A stretch of DNA of 64,000 bases from Ampelomyces quisqualis. Its lineage: Eukaryota > Ascomycota > Dothideomycetes > Pleosporales > Phaeosphaeriaceae. This document shows positions 42,971-57,399 of the stretch, piece after piece (positions within the stretch are counted from its first letter, which is position 1; each line of letters starts with the position of its first letter). A program made the translations under genes and the position numbers. The stretch lies in NCBI GenBank assembly GCA_018398575.1, contig JAGTXZ010000011.1, positions 868,001-932,000 of the forward strand, given 5' to 3'. The notes under the pieces are model-generated. The model saw only the letters and a program-made list of their open reading frames with translations. It was not told where the DNA came from and did no database searches.

Positions 42971-45900
42971 ATATTATACTTAACTCTTTGTTAACTATTT
43001 CTATTATCTTTCTACGCAGGTTTTTATCTAGTAAAGCTTACTTTTAATTATTATTTAGTTTAGTTTTATTCTATTCTAAGCGCATCTGTTAGGCTGCGTA
43101 ATAGTTACATTAGATTGTAAAGTATATAATTATCTAGATAAGGTAACTATTAGCTGCGTTCTATAGTAGTCTATTCTATTGTAATGCAATTACTCTTGTA
43201 ATTTGCTATAAGTGTTCTTTTACTATAGTTATCTATAAAGAACAGCCTAGTATCTTTTGCCTTCTTATCTCTTGTTCTACGTTAAAGTATATTAAGTTGT
43301 ATTTCTTTGCTATTAGTTGCATTATATTGTATATACTATCTTTTAACAATTATATCTAGTGTTACTGTAGTAGTACTATCTTCCTGTCTGTACTAACTAG
43401 TAATTCTAGGTAACTATTGCAATATCTTTGTAATACCTATATACGTAGATAAGAGTTACTAGTATTACGCGTTTATAGTAGTGTATAGTATATAGTAAGA
43501 AGGTTGCGTTAGTAGTCTTACGCTACAGTCCTGTGTTATAGCGTCTGTTTTATTAGTAGGTTTATATTCTATTAGGTATGTTAAAGGAATAGGAAGGCTA
43601 TTATTAGATATATAATTCTATTTACTATATCTAATACTATATACTAGCTGTCTTGCTATATTTGCTTTTATTTATAATTTTGCACTATATATATCTAGTC
43701 TTAATTAAATATAAAAGAATACAGTCTATTATATTTGTCTTAATTAATATAATTATTTATATAGTATAAAACAAAGACCTTATTATTAAGTATAAGTAGA
43801 TCTTTTAGTACTAGGTGTATAGAGTAAATAATAGTTGTTATATTGTATACCTTAAATACTTATAGTATGCGTTGCTTAGTCTTTATACTATGTGTGTAGC
43901 AGCGTACGCTTAGCATCTCTATTGTATAATTAATTTAACTATTGTTATTAAACGCTATAACCTTATAGAAGGCACTTATATACTTATATTTCTTTTTATT
44001 CTTGTTTTAGTGTTTGTTGTTAATAAATATAAGTATTAAGTGCACTTAAGCAATACCTCTACTATTTGCAACAGTCTAAGACAGTTGCGTGTAGTCTTTA
44101 TATTTAAACTTTTGCACTTACACGTAATCTTTATACTATTTTTTAGTCTTATACTAGTTAGGCGTGTATTGCACTATGTTTTTTTTGCAATGTTTAAAGT
44201 TATTGTAGCGTTTACTTAATAGCCTTAAGCATCTTATAGAAGAGTGTATTTTTATATTTATCTTGTTTACTTAGTAAAAGTTAAAGTTCTGTCTATCTTT
44301 GTTATATAGGGTAACAAGGCAGCTAGTTACCTTCTAATAGTAGTATTAAACAAATGCTGCAGTAGTATGTGTAAAGTCTAGTAACGTAATATATATAGTA
44401 ACCTTACTAAAAGGTAGTATAATAGAATTTAGTAACATACCTAGTATAGACTATCTAAGTTATCTAAATAGTATTACTATTAACACGCTTATAGTAAAGG
44501 TGTGCTTACGCTAGTTAGTAGTAGTACACTGTTAACTTTAGCCTATAACTATCTTGTGTTTAAACGCTATAAGCGCAAGCTATCTAGAGTTATAGAAGCA
44601 GATCTGCGCAAGAAAATCTCTTTTGTTTATTATTAGGTAGAATTGTTTTACTATTATAATATAGTAGGTCTTACTATTTGTTCTAGTATATATACTATTA
44701 AGAGCTCTATACATATAGATATTATTAATAATATAGGTTGGCGCGTGCTATTTAGAGTAGTTAAAATCCTTTTCTTCTTCTTGCGTCTATCTTAAAGGTT
44801 AAAACTCTTCTTTTAGAATATCTATTTGTTTAATAGCTAATAATATATACTCTAACGTGTTTTTGTTATAACTTTTATATTATAATAGTACTAGCAGATT
44901 GCACGCAGCCTAGATAAAATGCAACGCGTACAGTGCCTTAGTTACTAGTAGAGAGAACACTACAACTACAAATTAGCAAATTACTACTTTTTATTCTGCG
45001 CTAGTCTACTATAACACTTCTATAAAAGCTTTTTTATTATTAAACTATTTTAGTTAAGTGTTATGCTTAACCTAGCAGAACCTTTTATTTAACAAAGTAT
45101 AGCTGTTGTCTTCTACTACTAAAACTATAGTACTATTCTAGCTCTTCTTTTATCTAGAGTATATATCTATTAGCATGTCTTTTGTAAACTCTAATAGCTT
45201 TATAACTAACCTCTTAAGCAGTAGATATAATATATCTATAGCTAATAACTTATATATATTAAAGTTATAGTAATTCTAGCTAAAGCACTCTACTAGATAA
45301 ATATAATCTTTATATTCTTTATTAAGATAACAAACTTATTGCAAGCGTATATACTCTTCTATTTGCTATAGATATTTGTTATATAAGTTCTCTTATTTAT
45401 CTAGTAGTACTATACATTAAGTATAGTATCTGTTTTTCTTTACACTTGTTAGTAGCACTTACTCTTTATAGTTAGCTAGAATTGTATAAATAGTTAAGTA
45501 ACACTATTATATCTATTAGTTAGTACACTCTAGTTATATGCTGTATTTAGCAGCCTCTTTAAGTGCTGCAGTTACTAGTTAGCTTCTGTCCTCTATAGTA
45601 ACCTTCTATTGTTAACGCTGTAGTTAGTACTTACGCAACAATAGTTTACCTATACAGTAATAATATACTTTACTCTTTAGAATAGAGTCTAGAAGCTTAG
45701 CTGTTAAGATAAATCTAGCTAGTAGTGTTCTAGGTGTTGTTCTGCGTTGTTATACCTTATAGTTAAGATTTCTAATAGTAATATATATTAGCTATACTAC
45801 TACGTTGCTAAATATTATAAACAACTATATTTTATCTACTGCTAGTATAACTAGTATAAGAGTTGCACTATCTAGCAAGCGCTATTGTATTAACTACTAC

Positions 45901-47690
45901 TAATTTTCTAAGTGTAGTTTGTAATATACTCTTATAGAATTTTTAGGCGTACTTATAAATAAACAGCTAAGTACGTAAACTATCTTATTAGCAAATAGGC
46001 AATAACTAAGTATAAAGGTAATCTATAACATAATATTCTAGTATACAAATATATATTAGTTAGGTTAGAGGTTTAATAACTTAGATATAATTATAACGTT
46101 CTTATATATCTATACGTTGTCTTATAGCCTAGATTAAATATTTAACATAGCCTGTTACTATTAGCGCCTTAATTAAGACTGTAGCTATAAATATAGCTAG
46201 TATAGCTGTATATTAGTAAAGAGGCTATTAATATTACCTAATATGTATTTTATTCTTTGCAGCTACAATGCAAACACTAGTGCAAAAAGTAAACTAAAGG
46301 GCTCTACTATGTTATTCCTATTAGTGTTAGCACGCGTGCACTATTTAGCTGTGTGTAGCCTACTACTTTGCGTCTGCTAATTCTAAACTAACTAGTTTGC
46401 TAGTATACTATCTACTTACTATCTTAAATAGCTTATCCTATTCTTATATAAATACTAATATTAGGCCTATCTACTCTCTTGCTTTATATTTAGCTAGAGT
46501 ATAGTCGCGTTTACATAAGGTGTTGCTATATAAAATAGGTACTACGTTATCTATAGTAGTATCTATTATGTTACAGCTATTAGAGTTGTAGTATTATATT
46601 ATAGTTTTAGAAGTTATAACTTGCATATTATTAATTAGTAAGTAGTAACGCGTCTAGTATTTAGTACTATGTTTAACAAGTTCTGTGTACATCTTAGTAT
46701 AAAAGCTACACAGTATATATATACAATCTATTACTAATTTACTTATGTATAACTCTGTAGTTTAGGTATAAGAAAACTAAGTGTGTAAAAATAGTATTAA
46801 TATTAGTTACGTAGTGTTAAAGTAGTTACTAGCAGCATCTATCTTGTACTGTATAGTCTATTATCTACTATAGTCTACTAAAGTCTACTATAGCTAATAG
46901 TTACCTAACTTGTATATAGATCTATACTAATAGTTGTAAGCGCAACAACTAAAATTTTTCTTTTTTTCTATATTTTTTATTATACTAACAACTGTTACGT
47001 AATTGCACTAGTACTTACTTATTAATAACTAGGTTAGTTAGGTTAGCTAACACAGCTTAATAGAGATTAATATTAATAATAATTCTTGTGCTAGAAAATA
47101 TTAACACTCTAGAATAAGTAAGTTACTGCGCGTTTAGAATATATATAGTAGAACTTAAACGTATAAAAAGGTAAGTATAACTGCAAGTAGACACGTATAA
47201 AGTTTAAAAGTATAAAAAAAATAGACTAGTAGCTCTAGCAGCCTAGTATATAACCTGTACTAAGGTAGCTAGGCTTAGTACAGATAGAAGCAAGTAGAAT
47301 AGTGTACTATATATACTATAGGTAAGACTAGTAACAGGCGTAGGCAATGACTTAATAGTAGAAAATAATAAGTATAATTTATATACAGTATTAACTAATG
47401 TTCTAAGTAGCTAGTATATTTAATCTTATCTAGTTTTAAAATACCTACAGATCTAATTTATATTCTTTCTCTAGCACAGTATAGAATAGTTATCTACTAG
47501 AAACTACTATTCTAACTTACTATAATGTGCAAATACAATAAGAACTAAATAGTAACAAATACTATTAACAAACTATTATATATTAAACGTATCTACGTAC
47601 TGCTTACTCTTAAACTATTAGCGCTAATAGAGCATATAATAGCCTTACTAGCTAGTTACCTTCTGCCTATTACTATATATACGTTTTCCT
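42971..47690. other. AT-rich repeat relic, interrupted half of the element at 32342-35864, unclassified
   Basis: This is continuous with the host sequence left of the Gypsy insertion (shared AATTT). It is dense in TAA/TAG on both strands with no domain recognised. It probably holds more than one old element. Confidence 0.4.
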
Positions 47691-47696
47691 TATATT

Positions 47697-47935
47697 AAAA
47701 CTAGAGATAAATTTACCTATATATCTCTAGTCTAAGAGTTAAAGTAATAGTCTTTTGTTAAAACATATATAAAACTTTATATTATTTTTATCTATTATAT
47801 ACTTGCGCCTTCTTATATTTTCCTAACTTTTAAACTAGAGATAAATTTACTTATATGTTTCTAGTCTTAGAGTTAAAGTAACAGTCTTTTGTTAAAACAT
47901 ATACAAAATATTATATTATTTTTATCTATTATAAG
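47697..47935. repeat. tandem duplication, period about 134 bp
   Basis: aaactagagataaatttacc...ttttatctattat occurs twice (from about 47697 and about 47831), differing at a few sites such as ctatatatct against cttatatgtt. Confidence 0.8.
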
Positions 47936-48276
47936 ACTAAGAGCTGTGTTTGTAATATATAAAACAAACTATGTATAAGTTATATATATAGCTGCTTCTT
48001 AATACGTAACTTATACTTCTAATTTAATGTTACTATCTTTGTATATATATTTCTTTTAAGTCTAAAAAACTTAATTCTTTATTATATTTTTATTCTTATA
48101 AAACTAAAACTATACCTATTACGTCTATATATTTGTGTAGTTCAAAAATCTAAAACTAAGCTTTACTATATTGTTAGCACTACACCTGCGCTACTTCTTA
48201 GCCTACTAGTATAGAAGTAAATTTATGTTCTAGATAGATTCTTTAGTAGCTGTTTAGATATTGTAGCTTAACTAAA

Positions 48277-48580
48277 ATACCTTATAACGTGTTAAACAAC
48301 AAAGATCTCTATAATAATAGCTATAATAGCATCTTAGTACGCATATTAATAACTTAGCCTAATATAAGAGCACTATTATTGCAATAACTTTGTTATATCT
48401 TATAACACTATTACTTAACTAAGATACCTTATAACGTGTTTAATAACAAAGATTTCTACAATAATAGCTGAAATAGCATCTTAGTACATATATTAATAAC
48501 TTAGCCTAATATAAGAGCGCTATTATTGCAACAACTTTATTATATTCTGTAACACTATTACTTAACTAAGATACCTTATG
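48277..48580. repeat. 147-bp tandem repeat, two units plus a partial third
   Basis: ataccttataacgtgtt begins units at 48277 and 48424, and a third partial unit starts at 48571. The units share taatagct...atagcatcttagtac and ataagagcRctattattgca, with transition differences. Confidence 0.85.
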
Positions 48581-49281
48581 TAAGAGGTTTGTATAGCAGC
48601 AAAGTTACAAGATAATAATAGTAGTACTAGTAGAAGTAAGTTAATTCCTGTTCTATAACTTTAGTGCAAAACTCTTCTTTTGTAGATATAATAAGATGTA
48701 TATATTCTTATAACTAGAATACACTAGGTCTACACTAGCGTAGCGCTGTTAAGACGCTAGGGCAGCTATACGCGTTCTACGCGTAAAAACACAAGGGTAG
48801 CCTTATTGTAGCGCAAGCGCGTTACTGCGTAGCTAATAGCTCTACGCTGTAATATTCTTATAATTATTCTTTTCTCTTTAGAATTACTATTCTAGCAATT
48901 TAATAACGTTAGGTTTGTTAGTGCGTGCCTAATATTATTGTTGTAGAGCTGTTTGCTGTAAGGCTGTTATTATGCTAAGACTAAAACTCTAAGTAAATCT
49001 AAAAGGCAGCTAGTAGCTATAGTAATAGTAGAAATATAGCAAAACTTTGTATGCGTAATCTTCTCTGTTCTTTTAGTAACAACTACATTATTCTACTACT
49101 ATACTATCTACTAGCTCTACGCTGTCGCAACTCTGTTACACTTATATTAATTATTATAAGCACTATACCTACTCTACCTACTACCTCTACTATTTCTATA
49201 AGTAGTGTAACGCTAGCGTTGTAATGTTACTAACCTAGTACTTAGGCTACGCCTGTTGCCCGCTAGGGTAGCGTCTCTAAT
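48581..49281. other. AT-rich spacer, no supported feature
   Basis: About 700 bp of RIP-like sequence with some GCGC-rich spots near 48740-48860. No coding reading was followed. Confidence 0.4.
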
Positions 49282-49904
49282 ATTAAGTTAGTAATTTTAA
49301 TTTACTTCTACTGCGCTAAGAGCCTAAGGCTTACTAGCACCTATTATAACTTTATAGTTAGTAGCCTGTGCTGTAGCTCTTGCTAGGGCAAGTAAAAGAC
49401 TTGCCCTAAAGTCCCTACTAATTTTGTTAAGAGCTAGAATACTATCTACTAGTAGTAGTAGCGCCTTACTACTAAGAAAGAGCCTAATCCTATTATAGTT
49501 GCTGCGTAAGAAACGTTGCTGCGCTAGTAGACTAGCTTAGTAGAGCTTTTTCTGTGCATAGAGGTTAAGTATAGAAGCTGTTGTTAGCCTAAGAGTAATA
49601 AGATCTAAATTCTGCAAGTTAAGGCAACTAACTATCTGTCTACTATAGTAAAAGGTATCTTTAACTTACTACAGGCTTAGGTAAGTTATTTTTCCTATTC
49701 CTTGCAGTTGCTGCGCTAGCGTTCAAACAGCGTCTAGGCTAACTTTTTCTCTCTTAGTAAGGCTAATGCGCAGTCTAACTCTAACCTTAATATAGAAAAA
49801 GAAAAGTCTTCTTCTAGGTCTAAGCCTAGGTCTAAGAGTAGTAGTAGTAGTAGAGGTAGAGATAGAAATAAAACCCTTCCTCTAGATAGCTCTAGCTCTA
49901 TTGT
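49282..49904 (+). pseudogene. third Cys-motif ORF relic, cut by repeat copy B
   Basis: A plus-strand frame with TAA/TAG interruptions. It reads FYCAKSLRLTSTYYNFIV, then SSLCCSSC (Cys at 49369-49383), then KTCPKVPTNFVKS. A Gln-rich and polar middle follows, then a Ser/Arg-rich end (SSSRSK, SSSSRGRDRNK). The Cys pattern C-x2-C-x6-C-P-x-V-P and the upstream C-A-K-S match the two antisense ORFs of the Copia and Gypsy elements. The frame runs directly into repeat copy B at 49905, so the C-terminus was probably lost by that insertion. Whether it belonged to a retroelement or stood alone is not visible. Confidence 0.6.
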
Positions 49905-52900
49905 TAGAAAAACACAACGTTAGTAACATCTGTAACATTAGCAATACTATTAACACAACTATACTACTAGCTACTAGACAGTTCTTAACTGTGCTCTGCT
50001 GTGCTAAGCAATAATAGTAATACCTAGTATACTATTATTAGTAGCCTAGTTTGTAGAACTCTTTTATAAAATAGTTTATAGTTCTTATATTTAATATAGC
50101 TTTGCACTGTCTACATAACTGTGTTGCTAGTTAGCAGCTTGTCTTTAACTATACCTAACTATAGTTTAAGTCTAAGGTAATCTATTTAATAGCGCTATTA
50201 CTTAGTTTAGGTTTTACTGCAAATCTACACTATTCTTGCACTTTAAATTAATTTTGCGTTACGTCTACGTATATACTTCTTTTACAATACTTTTTATATT
50301 CTTATACTTCTAGGACTAGGCTATATATCTACTTAAGCGTTTTTTATTCTATAGCTTTGCATAGTAGTGTACTGTACTCTCTAGTTCTACTACTTAATTT
50401 ACCTAATTTACACTAGCCCTTTAAGCTTTATAAAGATTTCTTTATTATAATCTTACTTAATTTCTTCTTCTTTTATTATTACACTTTACAGACTACTGCA
50501 TAACAATATCTTTACGTTCTACTTCTTTAGAACTTTTGTTTCTAGATTGCTTTTTAGGTTATACAGATTAATGCACTTATATACGTCTACTAGCTAGCCT
50601 AGTTAATATACTCTAAATATAAATTAGTCTTAAGTGCCTTGTTTGTCTTAAGGCTCTGCAATTATAACCTTATTTGCCTTAATTAGCGTAATAGCTTCTG
50701 CAAACACTATTAACACTACTAAAATAAATGTTAAGTCTAGGTCTTTTTATTTTGCTAGCACAGCGTCTATTTTAAACTTTAGCATTTCTTCTCTTAGTAG
50801 AAAAACTGCATCTTTGCTAATTTTTTTTAAAGCTCTATCTAGAGCACTAGTTGCACACATAGTTTGTATAAGCTAATAAGAATTTTAGCCTAAATGTTGC
50901 GTAGTACTATTTAATTATTTGCTGGGCGTCTTTAATTAGGATTAGGTCTAGTTTTAATATAAGGTCTTTTAGCCTCTAGCTTACTTGCCTTATACTTTGT
51001 ACTATATATAAGTAGTAAGTTAAGGTTATTAGTAAATATTTCTTTATCTAGCTGCTAAAAGTGCTATTAGATATGTGTTAATATAAACTACTTAGTTTTT
51101 TTACTTCCTTTGCTTTTAAACAGCGCAGCCTTAAGCTAGGCTAGTATTAGAAATATTATAATGCTTTGTATCTTAGCGCAGTTAAATATACATATGCTCT
51201 TAGCTTCTACGCTGTTTAGCTCTTCTTGTAGTAGTACTATCTTATATCTTATTATTACGTTAGCTATAAGCAATTAGAAGTTATCTATTTAGTATAGCTA
51301 GTAGAATGTTAGAAAGTTGCTTTTAATACCTAAAATCTTCTAGCTCTATAAGTCTTGTGTAACTAGAGTTTAACGCAGTATAAACTTTACTGCAATTTTT
51401 TCTTCTAACGCTATAAGTGCTATATACTTAGAAGAATTAAGTACGTTTTTAACTTCTTCTTGTGCTTTAAATAAGCAGGTGTCCTAGCTCTTTACTATAG
51501 CTAGGCCTAATATCTTTCTTATCTCTCTTATATCTACAATTTTCTTAATACTTGTGTACACAGGGTTAGTAGTAGTAAACAGTTTAGAACTGTCTATGTT
51601 GTTCTTCTTGCCTGTAAAATAGTACTAGTTTAAGAAGTTCTTATTGTCTTGTAGTCTACTAAGTACTAGAAAGATAAAAATAAGTATTTTGTAGAAACCT
51701 TTCTCTATTAGTGTACCTAAGAGGGCCTAGGCTTTCTACTAATAACTATAGTTCTTACTTTAAATAGTCTTATACAAGTTGCCTATAATAGTGTTCTTAG
51801 ATTTGTAGTTATAGAACTTATTAAAGATAATACGTCTCTATATTACTACGTAGCTAGAAATATTAAAGGTGTCTTTTGCGCTTACTTTACTACCTTTTAA
51901 TAATATTTTGCGTATAGTTATAAGTCTTATAGTTTAGTATTTGTTAAGCACGTGTTTTACTAGTGTTGTATAGCTATATATAATTATAAATTAGCTAGCA
52001 GATAGTGCTAGATAGTGCGCAGTTACATTTGAGTAGACTTTTAGTATATAGCATTCTTAAATATACTATAGAACTGTCTTTATATACTTCTTACTATTCT
52101 TTGTAAATTTGCGCAGTAGAACGTTTTAGTTAGACGCTGCAAGATGCTGTTTAACTTACAGATTAATCTTTATCTCTATTTCTTTATCTACTATTAGTGC
52201 GCCTATACTTTGTAGAGAAGTATTGTCTATAAAGTAGATACAGAGCGCAAAGAAGTCTTTTAGGTTGCACTATTTAGATTTGCAGAGGCCTATAGTAATA
52301 ATTTTAGTATTCTATGCAGCTAGTGCGCAGCCTTATCTGCTTACTATAGATACTGCTAACTGTAGCTCTTTTAGTATTAAGAGGTTTTTTTTGTATATAT
52401 ATAGAAATGTCTGTTAGTTAGTTATAGAGCACTGTTCTTAACTATTGTCTTTAGCTCTATATTAACTAGTTTTATTCTTTAATTAGTCTTCTTGCACTTT
52501 AGTCTAGTTCTTAAAGTACGCATACTCTATAATTATTATAAGTACAGCTAATTTTATTTTTTCTTTACCTATTATGTTTCTAAATATGCTGCTATTATCT
52601 AAAGATAGCTCTTTTTTATAAAGTATATAGGCTTCTATTAGTTAGTATACTATAAATAGGACTATTAGTTCCTATAATAAATGTAGTATTATAGGCACGT
52701 TATTCTTAAAGTCTTCTAGTAGATATCTAAAGAAGTTAGCTGCTTTCTACTATTTGTCCTCTTAGCAGTATTCTATTACTACTCTAATTTAAGCTTGCAG
52801 TTTATCTACTGTTCTGTCTTGTGTATTAGTTACATAGATTATAGTTATAAGCTTTCTATAGTGCACTTACCTTGCGTTTAGTAGAGCTTAAAGCTACAGC

Positions 52901-54562
52901 CTTTCTTCTAATACAAGTTGTTTTACTAACTAGAGCTCTTTATTCTTATCTTTATTACTCTTATTATACTCTTCTTATTCTTTTTTACTGCTAAAGTAAG
53001 TATCTTTCTTTAGTAACTTTTGTTATTTTTTTATAGCACTTTTATATTTCTGTCTAAGTGTAGTAATTAGCGTAAATACTGCGTTATTTTGTGTTTGCGC
53101 AGTATCTTTATCTCTACTTTTCTTTACTTTCTTTATAGTGCTGTTGTTCTGCTCTTTTAGGCGCTTAATTTTAGTAGTTAGAGTCTTAATACGTATGTCT
53201 AGGCTGTTATTCTTCTTCTTCTTACTTCTACTCTATCTGTTAAAGCGTTTGCTACTATTTGCTTTAAGTTCTGTTAATAGTTTATAAGCTAGGTCTGCTA
53301 GCGCTTTTGTTATCTTTTATTATTTGCAGTTGTTATCTTTAGTGTTATTGTTAAGCTCTAAGTAGAGGCGCCTTTACCTCTTGTTTCTAGTAGCACTTAC
53401 TAGGTTTATAATATTACTATTGCTGCCTAAAGTAAAGTGCATTATATTATGTAGTTAGCTATTGTTATTTGTATACTATTCTAGGTTGTATTACTACTAG
53501 GCTTAACTTTGTCTTGTACTAGAGTCTAGCATTTAATTGCAACGCTCTTAAGGCTTCTTATCTTAACATATAAGTTAACAGTTATAGCTAGATTATTATT
53601 GTTAGTAATTAGGCGCAGTGCTAACGCGTTAAATATCTTTAAAGTTCTAACTATATACTAGTCTATAAATTTTAGTTATAACAAGTGTTTAACAGGTATA
53701 CTGTATTTAAGATGTTATAGCTTTATCTTAAAGTTACTGTCTTTAAGCTGCTGTTAACGTGCAGCTGTTATTAGCCTTAAAAGTAGAAAGGTCTAGGCAG
53801 TTTAATAATGTACGCTATCTATAATATAGACATTAATGTTATTAAGTAACAGTTTAGTTATTATTATAGTAAGGCCTATTAGCTAGGTTACTAAAGTAGT
53901 AGAAGAACTTAAGACTACTAATACTAACTGCGTGCGTTCTAGTTCTAAGTTTGTAAGTATTAGCTATCTTTCTATATGTTTAGCTTTAACTTTGTTGCTA
54001 TAGTCTTAAATTTCTTAGATTATCTTTTTCTATACAGCGCTAGCTGTTGCCTTATAAAATTCTCTTAGTATACTACTATTAGTTAGTCTAGGGCATATAG
54101 TATACTTAAGCTATTTATCTATTATTAGGCTACGCATTGTCTTTAGGTAGTTAGCCTATAAGTGTGCCTGTTTAATCTTGTTATATATGTTCTTGTATTA
54201 AATAAAATCTGTTATCTCTTTATCCTATATGCGCTAGTCTACTATATTAATATTATAGCCTATTCTTATAATTACCTGTAATACGTTGTTAGTAGTTATT
54301 GTCTTTATATTACTTATGTACTATTTATTTAATTAAGGTAGCTGCTACTTATACTTGTTGTTACGTTCTTATAACGCGCGCATTATACAATATATTACGC
54401 GTAACAGTTACGAATAGTGCAGGTAAGTGCAAGAATAGTAGAATAGCTACAGCTTAGTTAGCGTGTATAGGTGTACTTATATTATGTACTTACTTGTAAC
54501 AGTGTTGTAATATACAGTATAGTATAGTAAACGTAGTATAGAAAATTACGTATTTTTGCGTT
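49905..54562 (-). mobile_element. unclassified repeat, copy B (about 4.66 kb)
   Basis: A direct repeat of 19772-24429, of equal length. The minus strand, with stops read through, carries an N-terminal segment at about 54.4-53.8 kb (ICPRLTNSSILREFYKAT, IIQEIQDYSNKVKAKHIE), a Lys-rich middle at about 53.1 kb (KKVKKSRDKDT, then a coiled run), and a later segment at about 51.9-51.6 kb (IEKGFYKILIFIFLVLSRLQ). Copy B keeps more C than copy A (acatctgtaacattagc against atatctgcaatattagt), so it is the better template for classification. No known transposase domain is recognised. Confidence 0.7.
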
Positions 54563-55340
54563 GCAGTACTATTATTATTATTATATAGTTATAGTGTGTT
54601 TGTTGTAGCAACGCAGTATTATATAGTTATAGCAGTAGGTTAAATTATAGGTGCAAGTAAAAGTAAGCAGAGTTTTATTCTAGTATTATATTACCTCTTA
54701 CCTAGCACTAATGCGTTGTATTATATCTTTAAGGTAAGTAAAGGTATATTCTAGAAGAGCGCCTCTTACTGTGTATTATTTTTAGTGCAGTACTATATAG
54801 TACTATATAGCACTATATAGCACTAAGTAAAATTCTTACTTCTTAGGTTTTTATATTATAGTGTAGGTAACTTACTTCTTGTATATTATAGTAGTAGCAC
54901 TCTCTTTAGTCTAGCAAGCAAACTTAGCTAAACCTACTAGTACTATTATAGTAAACAAGTTATACTAAAACCTTAGTCCTCTTATAGTAGTACTATACTC
55001 TACTATCTAGTGTACTACCTTATTTTAATATCTATAGCTCTATATAGTGTAAAAATGTTTACTAAACAGTTATTACTCTGTTTGTAGTAGCTAGTAATAT
55101 ATATATACCTTCTGTAGTTCTAGGTTTATAGTATTGCGTTTAATAGTTTATATCTATTTCTTTAGTGTAGTAGGTATAACTGCAGAACTCTAGCTTTAGT
55201 AAAAACACGCAATAAGGCTGCGTTAGATAGTTTAAGTTATATGTAAGCATCTAGCAGTTTATATAGAATTATAAATAAGTTTTTTATGTGTCTATAGTTT
55301 TATTAGTAAGAAAAACTATCTGTTACCTTTTCTTTCTTTG
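54563..55340. other. AT-rich spacer with a 10-bp repeat
   Basis: tactatatag-type 10-mers occur three times near 54791-54825. The rest is RIP-like sequence with no coding signal, up to the CATTA target site of Copia copy 2 at 55341-55345. Confidence 0.5.
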
Positions 55341-55345
55341 CATTA

Positions 55346-55562
55346 TGTAGGAGCTAAGTAATACTATAGATTAATTGTTGTTAGTAAAAAAGCTTCTGTT
55401 ACTTGTTCTATACTATGTAAGGATAGATTAGATTAAATACACTAAGCTAAGAAACAGCTTAATAAGTTAGTCTAGTCCTAAATAGATTCTATCTTATTAG
55501 TAAAATGCTTAGTTATTACACGTAATAATCCTATAATCTGCTAATTTATATACTCTGTTATA
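55346..55562 (-). repeat. Copia copy 2, 3' LTR (element orientation)
   Basis: 217 bp, next to the minus-strand G-rich polypurine tract (plus strand acaccccct). Confidence 0.9.
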
Positions 55563-56246
55563 CACCCCCTAGATTAGGTAAACTTGTTAGCTTACTTAAT
55601 CTGCTTAGTAGAGCAGAAGTTATAATTAAGGCAAACAGCAGTGCTGCTCTGTATAGTAGGCGCTGCGTTGCTTAATTTATTAGCTTAAACATTAGTTATT
55701 AGTGCGTAAATTCCTAATTATTTACTATATATATATATAACTAAATCTAATATTAGTGTTATTTGTCTAAAAATATAGCCTATGTTATCTCTTTAGGCCT
55801 TATGTGTAGGTTTTGTAAGCGGGCAGTCTATAGGATAGGTGTAAACAGACTGTTAGTAAGAGTTTACCTATTAGCTAAGCTTTAATTTAGAGTGTTAGCT
55901 GTTACTTAGCCTGTTAGGCAAGTAAGAGGCAGTTTGTTAACGTGTATTGTTATAGAGCAAGATTGCGCAACTAGGTAAGAGAGCAGTAAGTAAGCTTATT
56001 GCCTAGTAGTTACGTTGCTTAGGTATAAGAAGCCTGCCTGCTCTTATACTCTTATACTCTAAGGTATTAATTAACTTATTAATTAACTTATTAACTAGCT
56101 ACTTATCTATTAATTCTCTTTATTATCTACTTTATTAACTGCTTTATCTATTTACTCTATTATAGTAAGTTTTTTCTGCTCTTAATCTAGTTTGTTGCTA
56201 ACTCTAGTAGCCTTCTAAGAAGAATCTATCTGTTGTAATTAACAAG

Positions 56247-57246
56247 ATAGCTTACGCGCGCACTTACAAGAAGAACGCTACTACTCTTACGCTTGCTAAC
56301 AAGAGTAAGGATAACTAGGTCCTAGTAAATTCTCTGCGCTAATTCTAGCGCAAGACTAAGCAACGCAATCCTACGCTTAAGAGTAGAGCAGTCTTTAGCA
56401 AAGAGACTATTAAAGTTAAGAAGAGAGAGCTTTGCTCTAGTTTATGCTTGCGCTGCGCTTCTTAGTTTACTAACAATTAAGGTAATAGCTGTTACTATAG
56501 TAGAGCTAGATTAATAATAAGCAAGCGTTGCACAGCTTACCTAAACTTTTCTTGCGTTAAAGTATAAGTTATTCTAATTGCTATTAGTAATATAATTACT
56601 AATTAAAGTAGCCTAGGTAATTTGTATAAGTAGACTATAAAGATTATTATTAGCGTGTTTAAAAGAACTATTGCAGTAAGTTTTAAAGCTTCTTTAATCT
56701 TAGAAATAGCTAACTTGTTTATAGGAGCTAGAGAAGGCTTACGCGTAGCTTAACTAGCAGCTTAAGGCTGCAAAGGCCTTACAGCAAGCTTAGAGCGCTT
56801 TAGCTTTTACTAGTTTTAGAGTAAGCTTAAGCTATGTTAATCTAACTTTTAGCTTACTAGGAAAAGAGCCTGCGCGTTCTGCTTAAGGTTTTAAGAGATA
56901 TAGGCAGCAGGGCTTTAGTAGAGCGTTAAGCAGCTATATAGCTTAGAGTCTGTTTACGCTAGTCTATAACTAGCTGTTGTTTAGTTACTAGCGTTGCAGC
57001 TCTTTTCTACCTAACGCTCTACTGCTTAAGAAGTAGCTTTAGACTGCTTAGAGTCTAATGCCTAAGCGTTAGGAGCTAGCGTAGGATTAGTTATTGTTTC
57101 TATTACTTAAGGCTATAAGAACAGTTAGAGATTTGCTGTCTCTAAGCTATAGATTAAAGGCTTTAGGTCTCTTAATTGCTAAGCGTTATACTTAGGCTTA
57201 CAAGATAATTAATAAGGTCTTTAACTTTATAGAGGTAAGTTTTTAG
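56247..57246 (+). pseudogene. antisense accessory ORF of Copia copy 2
   Basis: Collinear with 25688-26687. The Cys region at about 56433-56567 reads CLRCAS, then NSCYYS (one Cys now Tyr), then KRCTAYLNFSCVK. Comparing the two copies shows residues lost independently in each. The move to the coiled-coil frame occurs at the same place as in copy 1, without a length difference, so it was present in the mobile ancestor. Confidence 0.65.
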
Positions 57247-57399
57247 ATAGTTTTGCTTATAATTTAGTGTTAGTAGTCTTAGTTTTTGCAGGTTTGCTCT
57301 GCTTAGATCTTGTAGTAATCTTAAGCTTTAAGAGTAAGTAAATTAATTAGTAGATAAAAAAGTTAAATTAATCTTTATATTTTCTAAATTATTGCTTTG

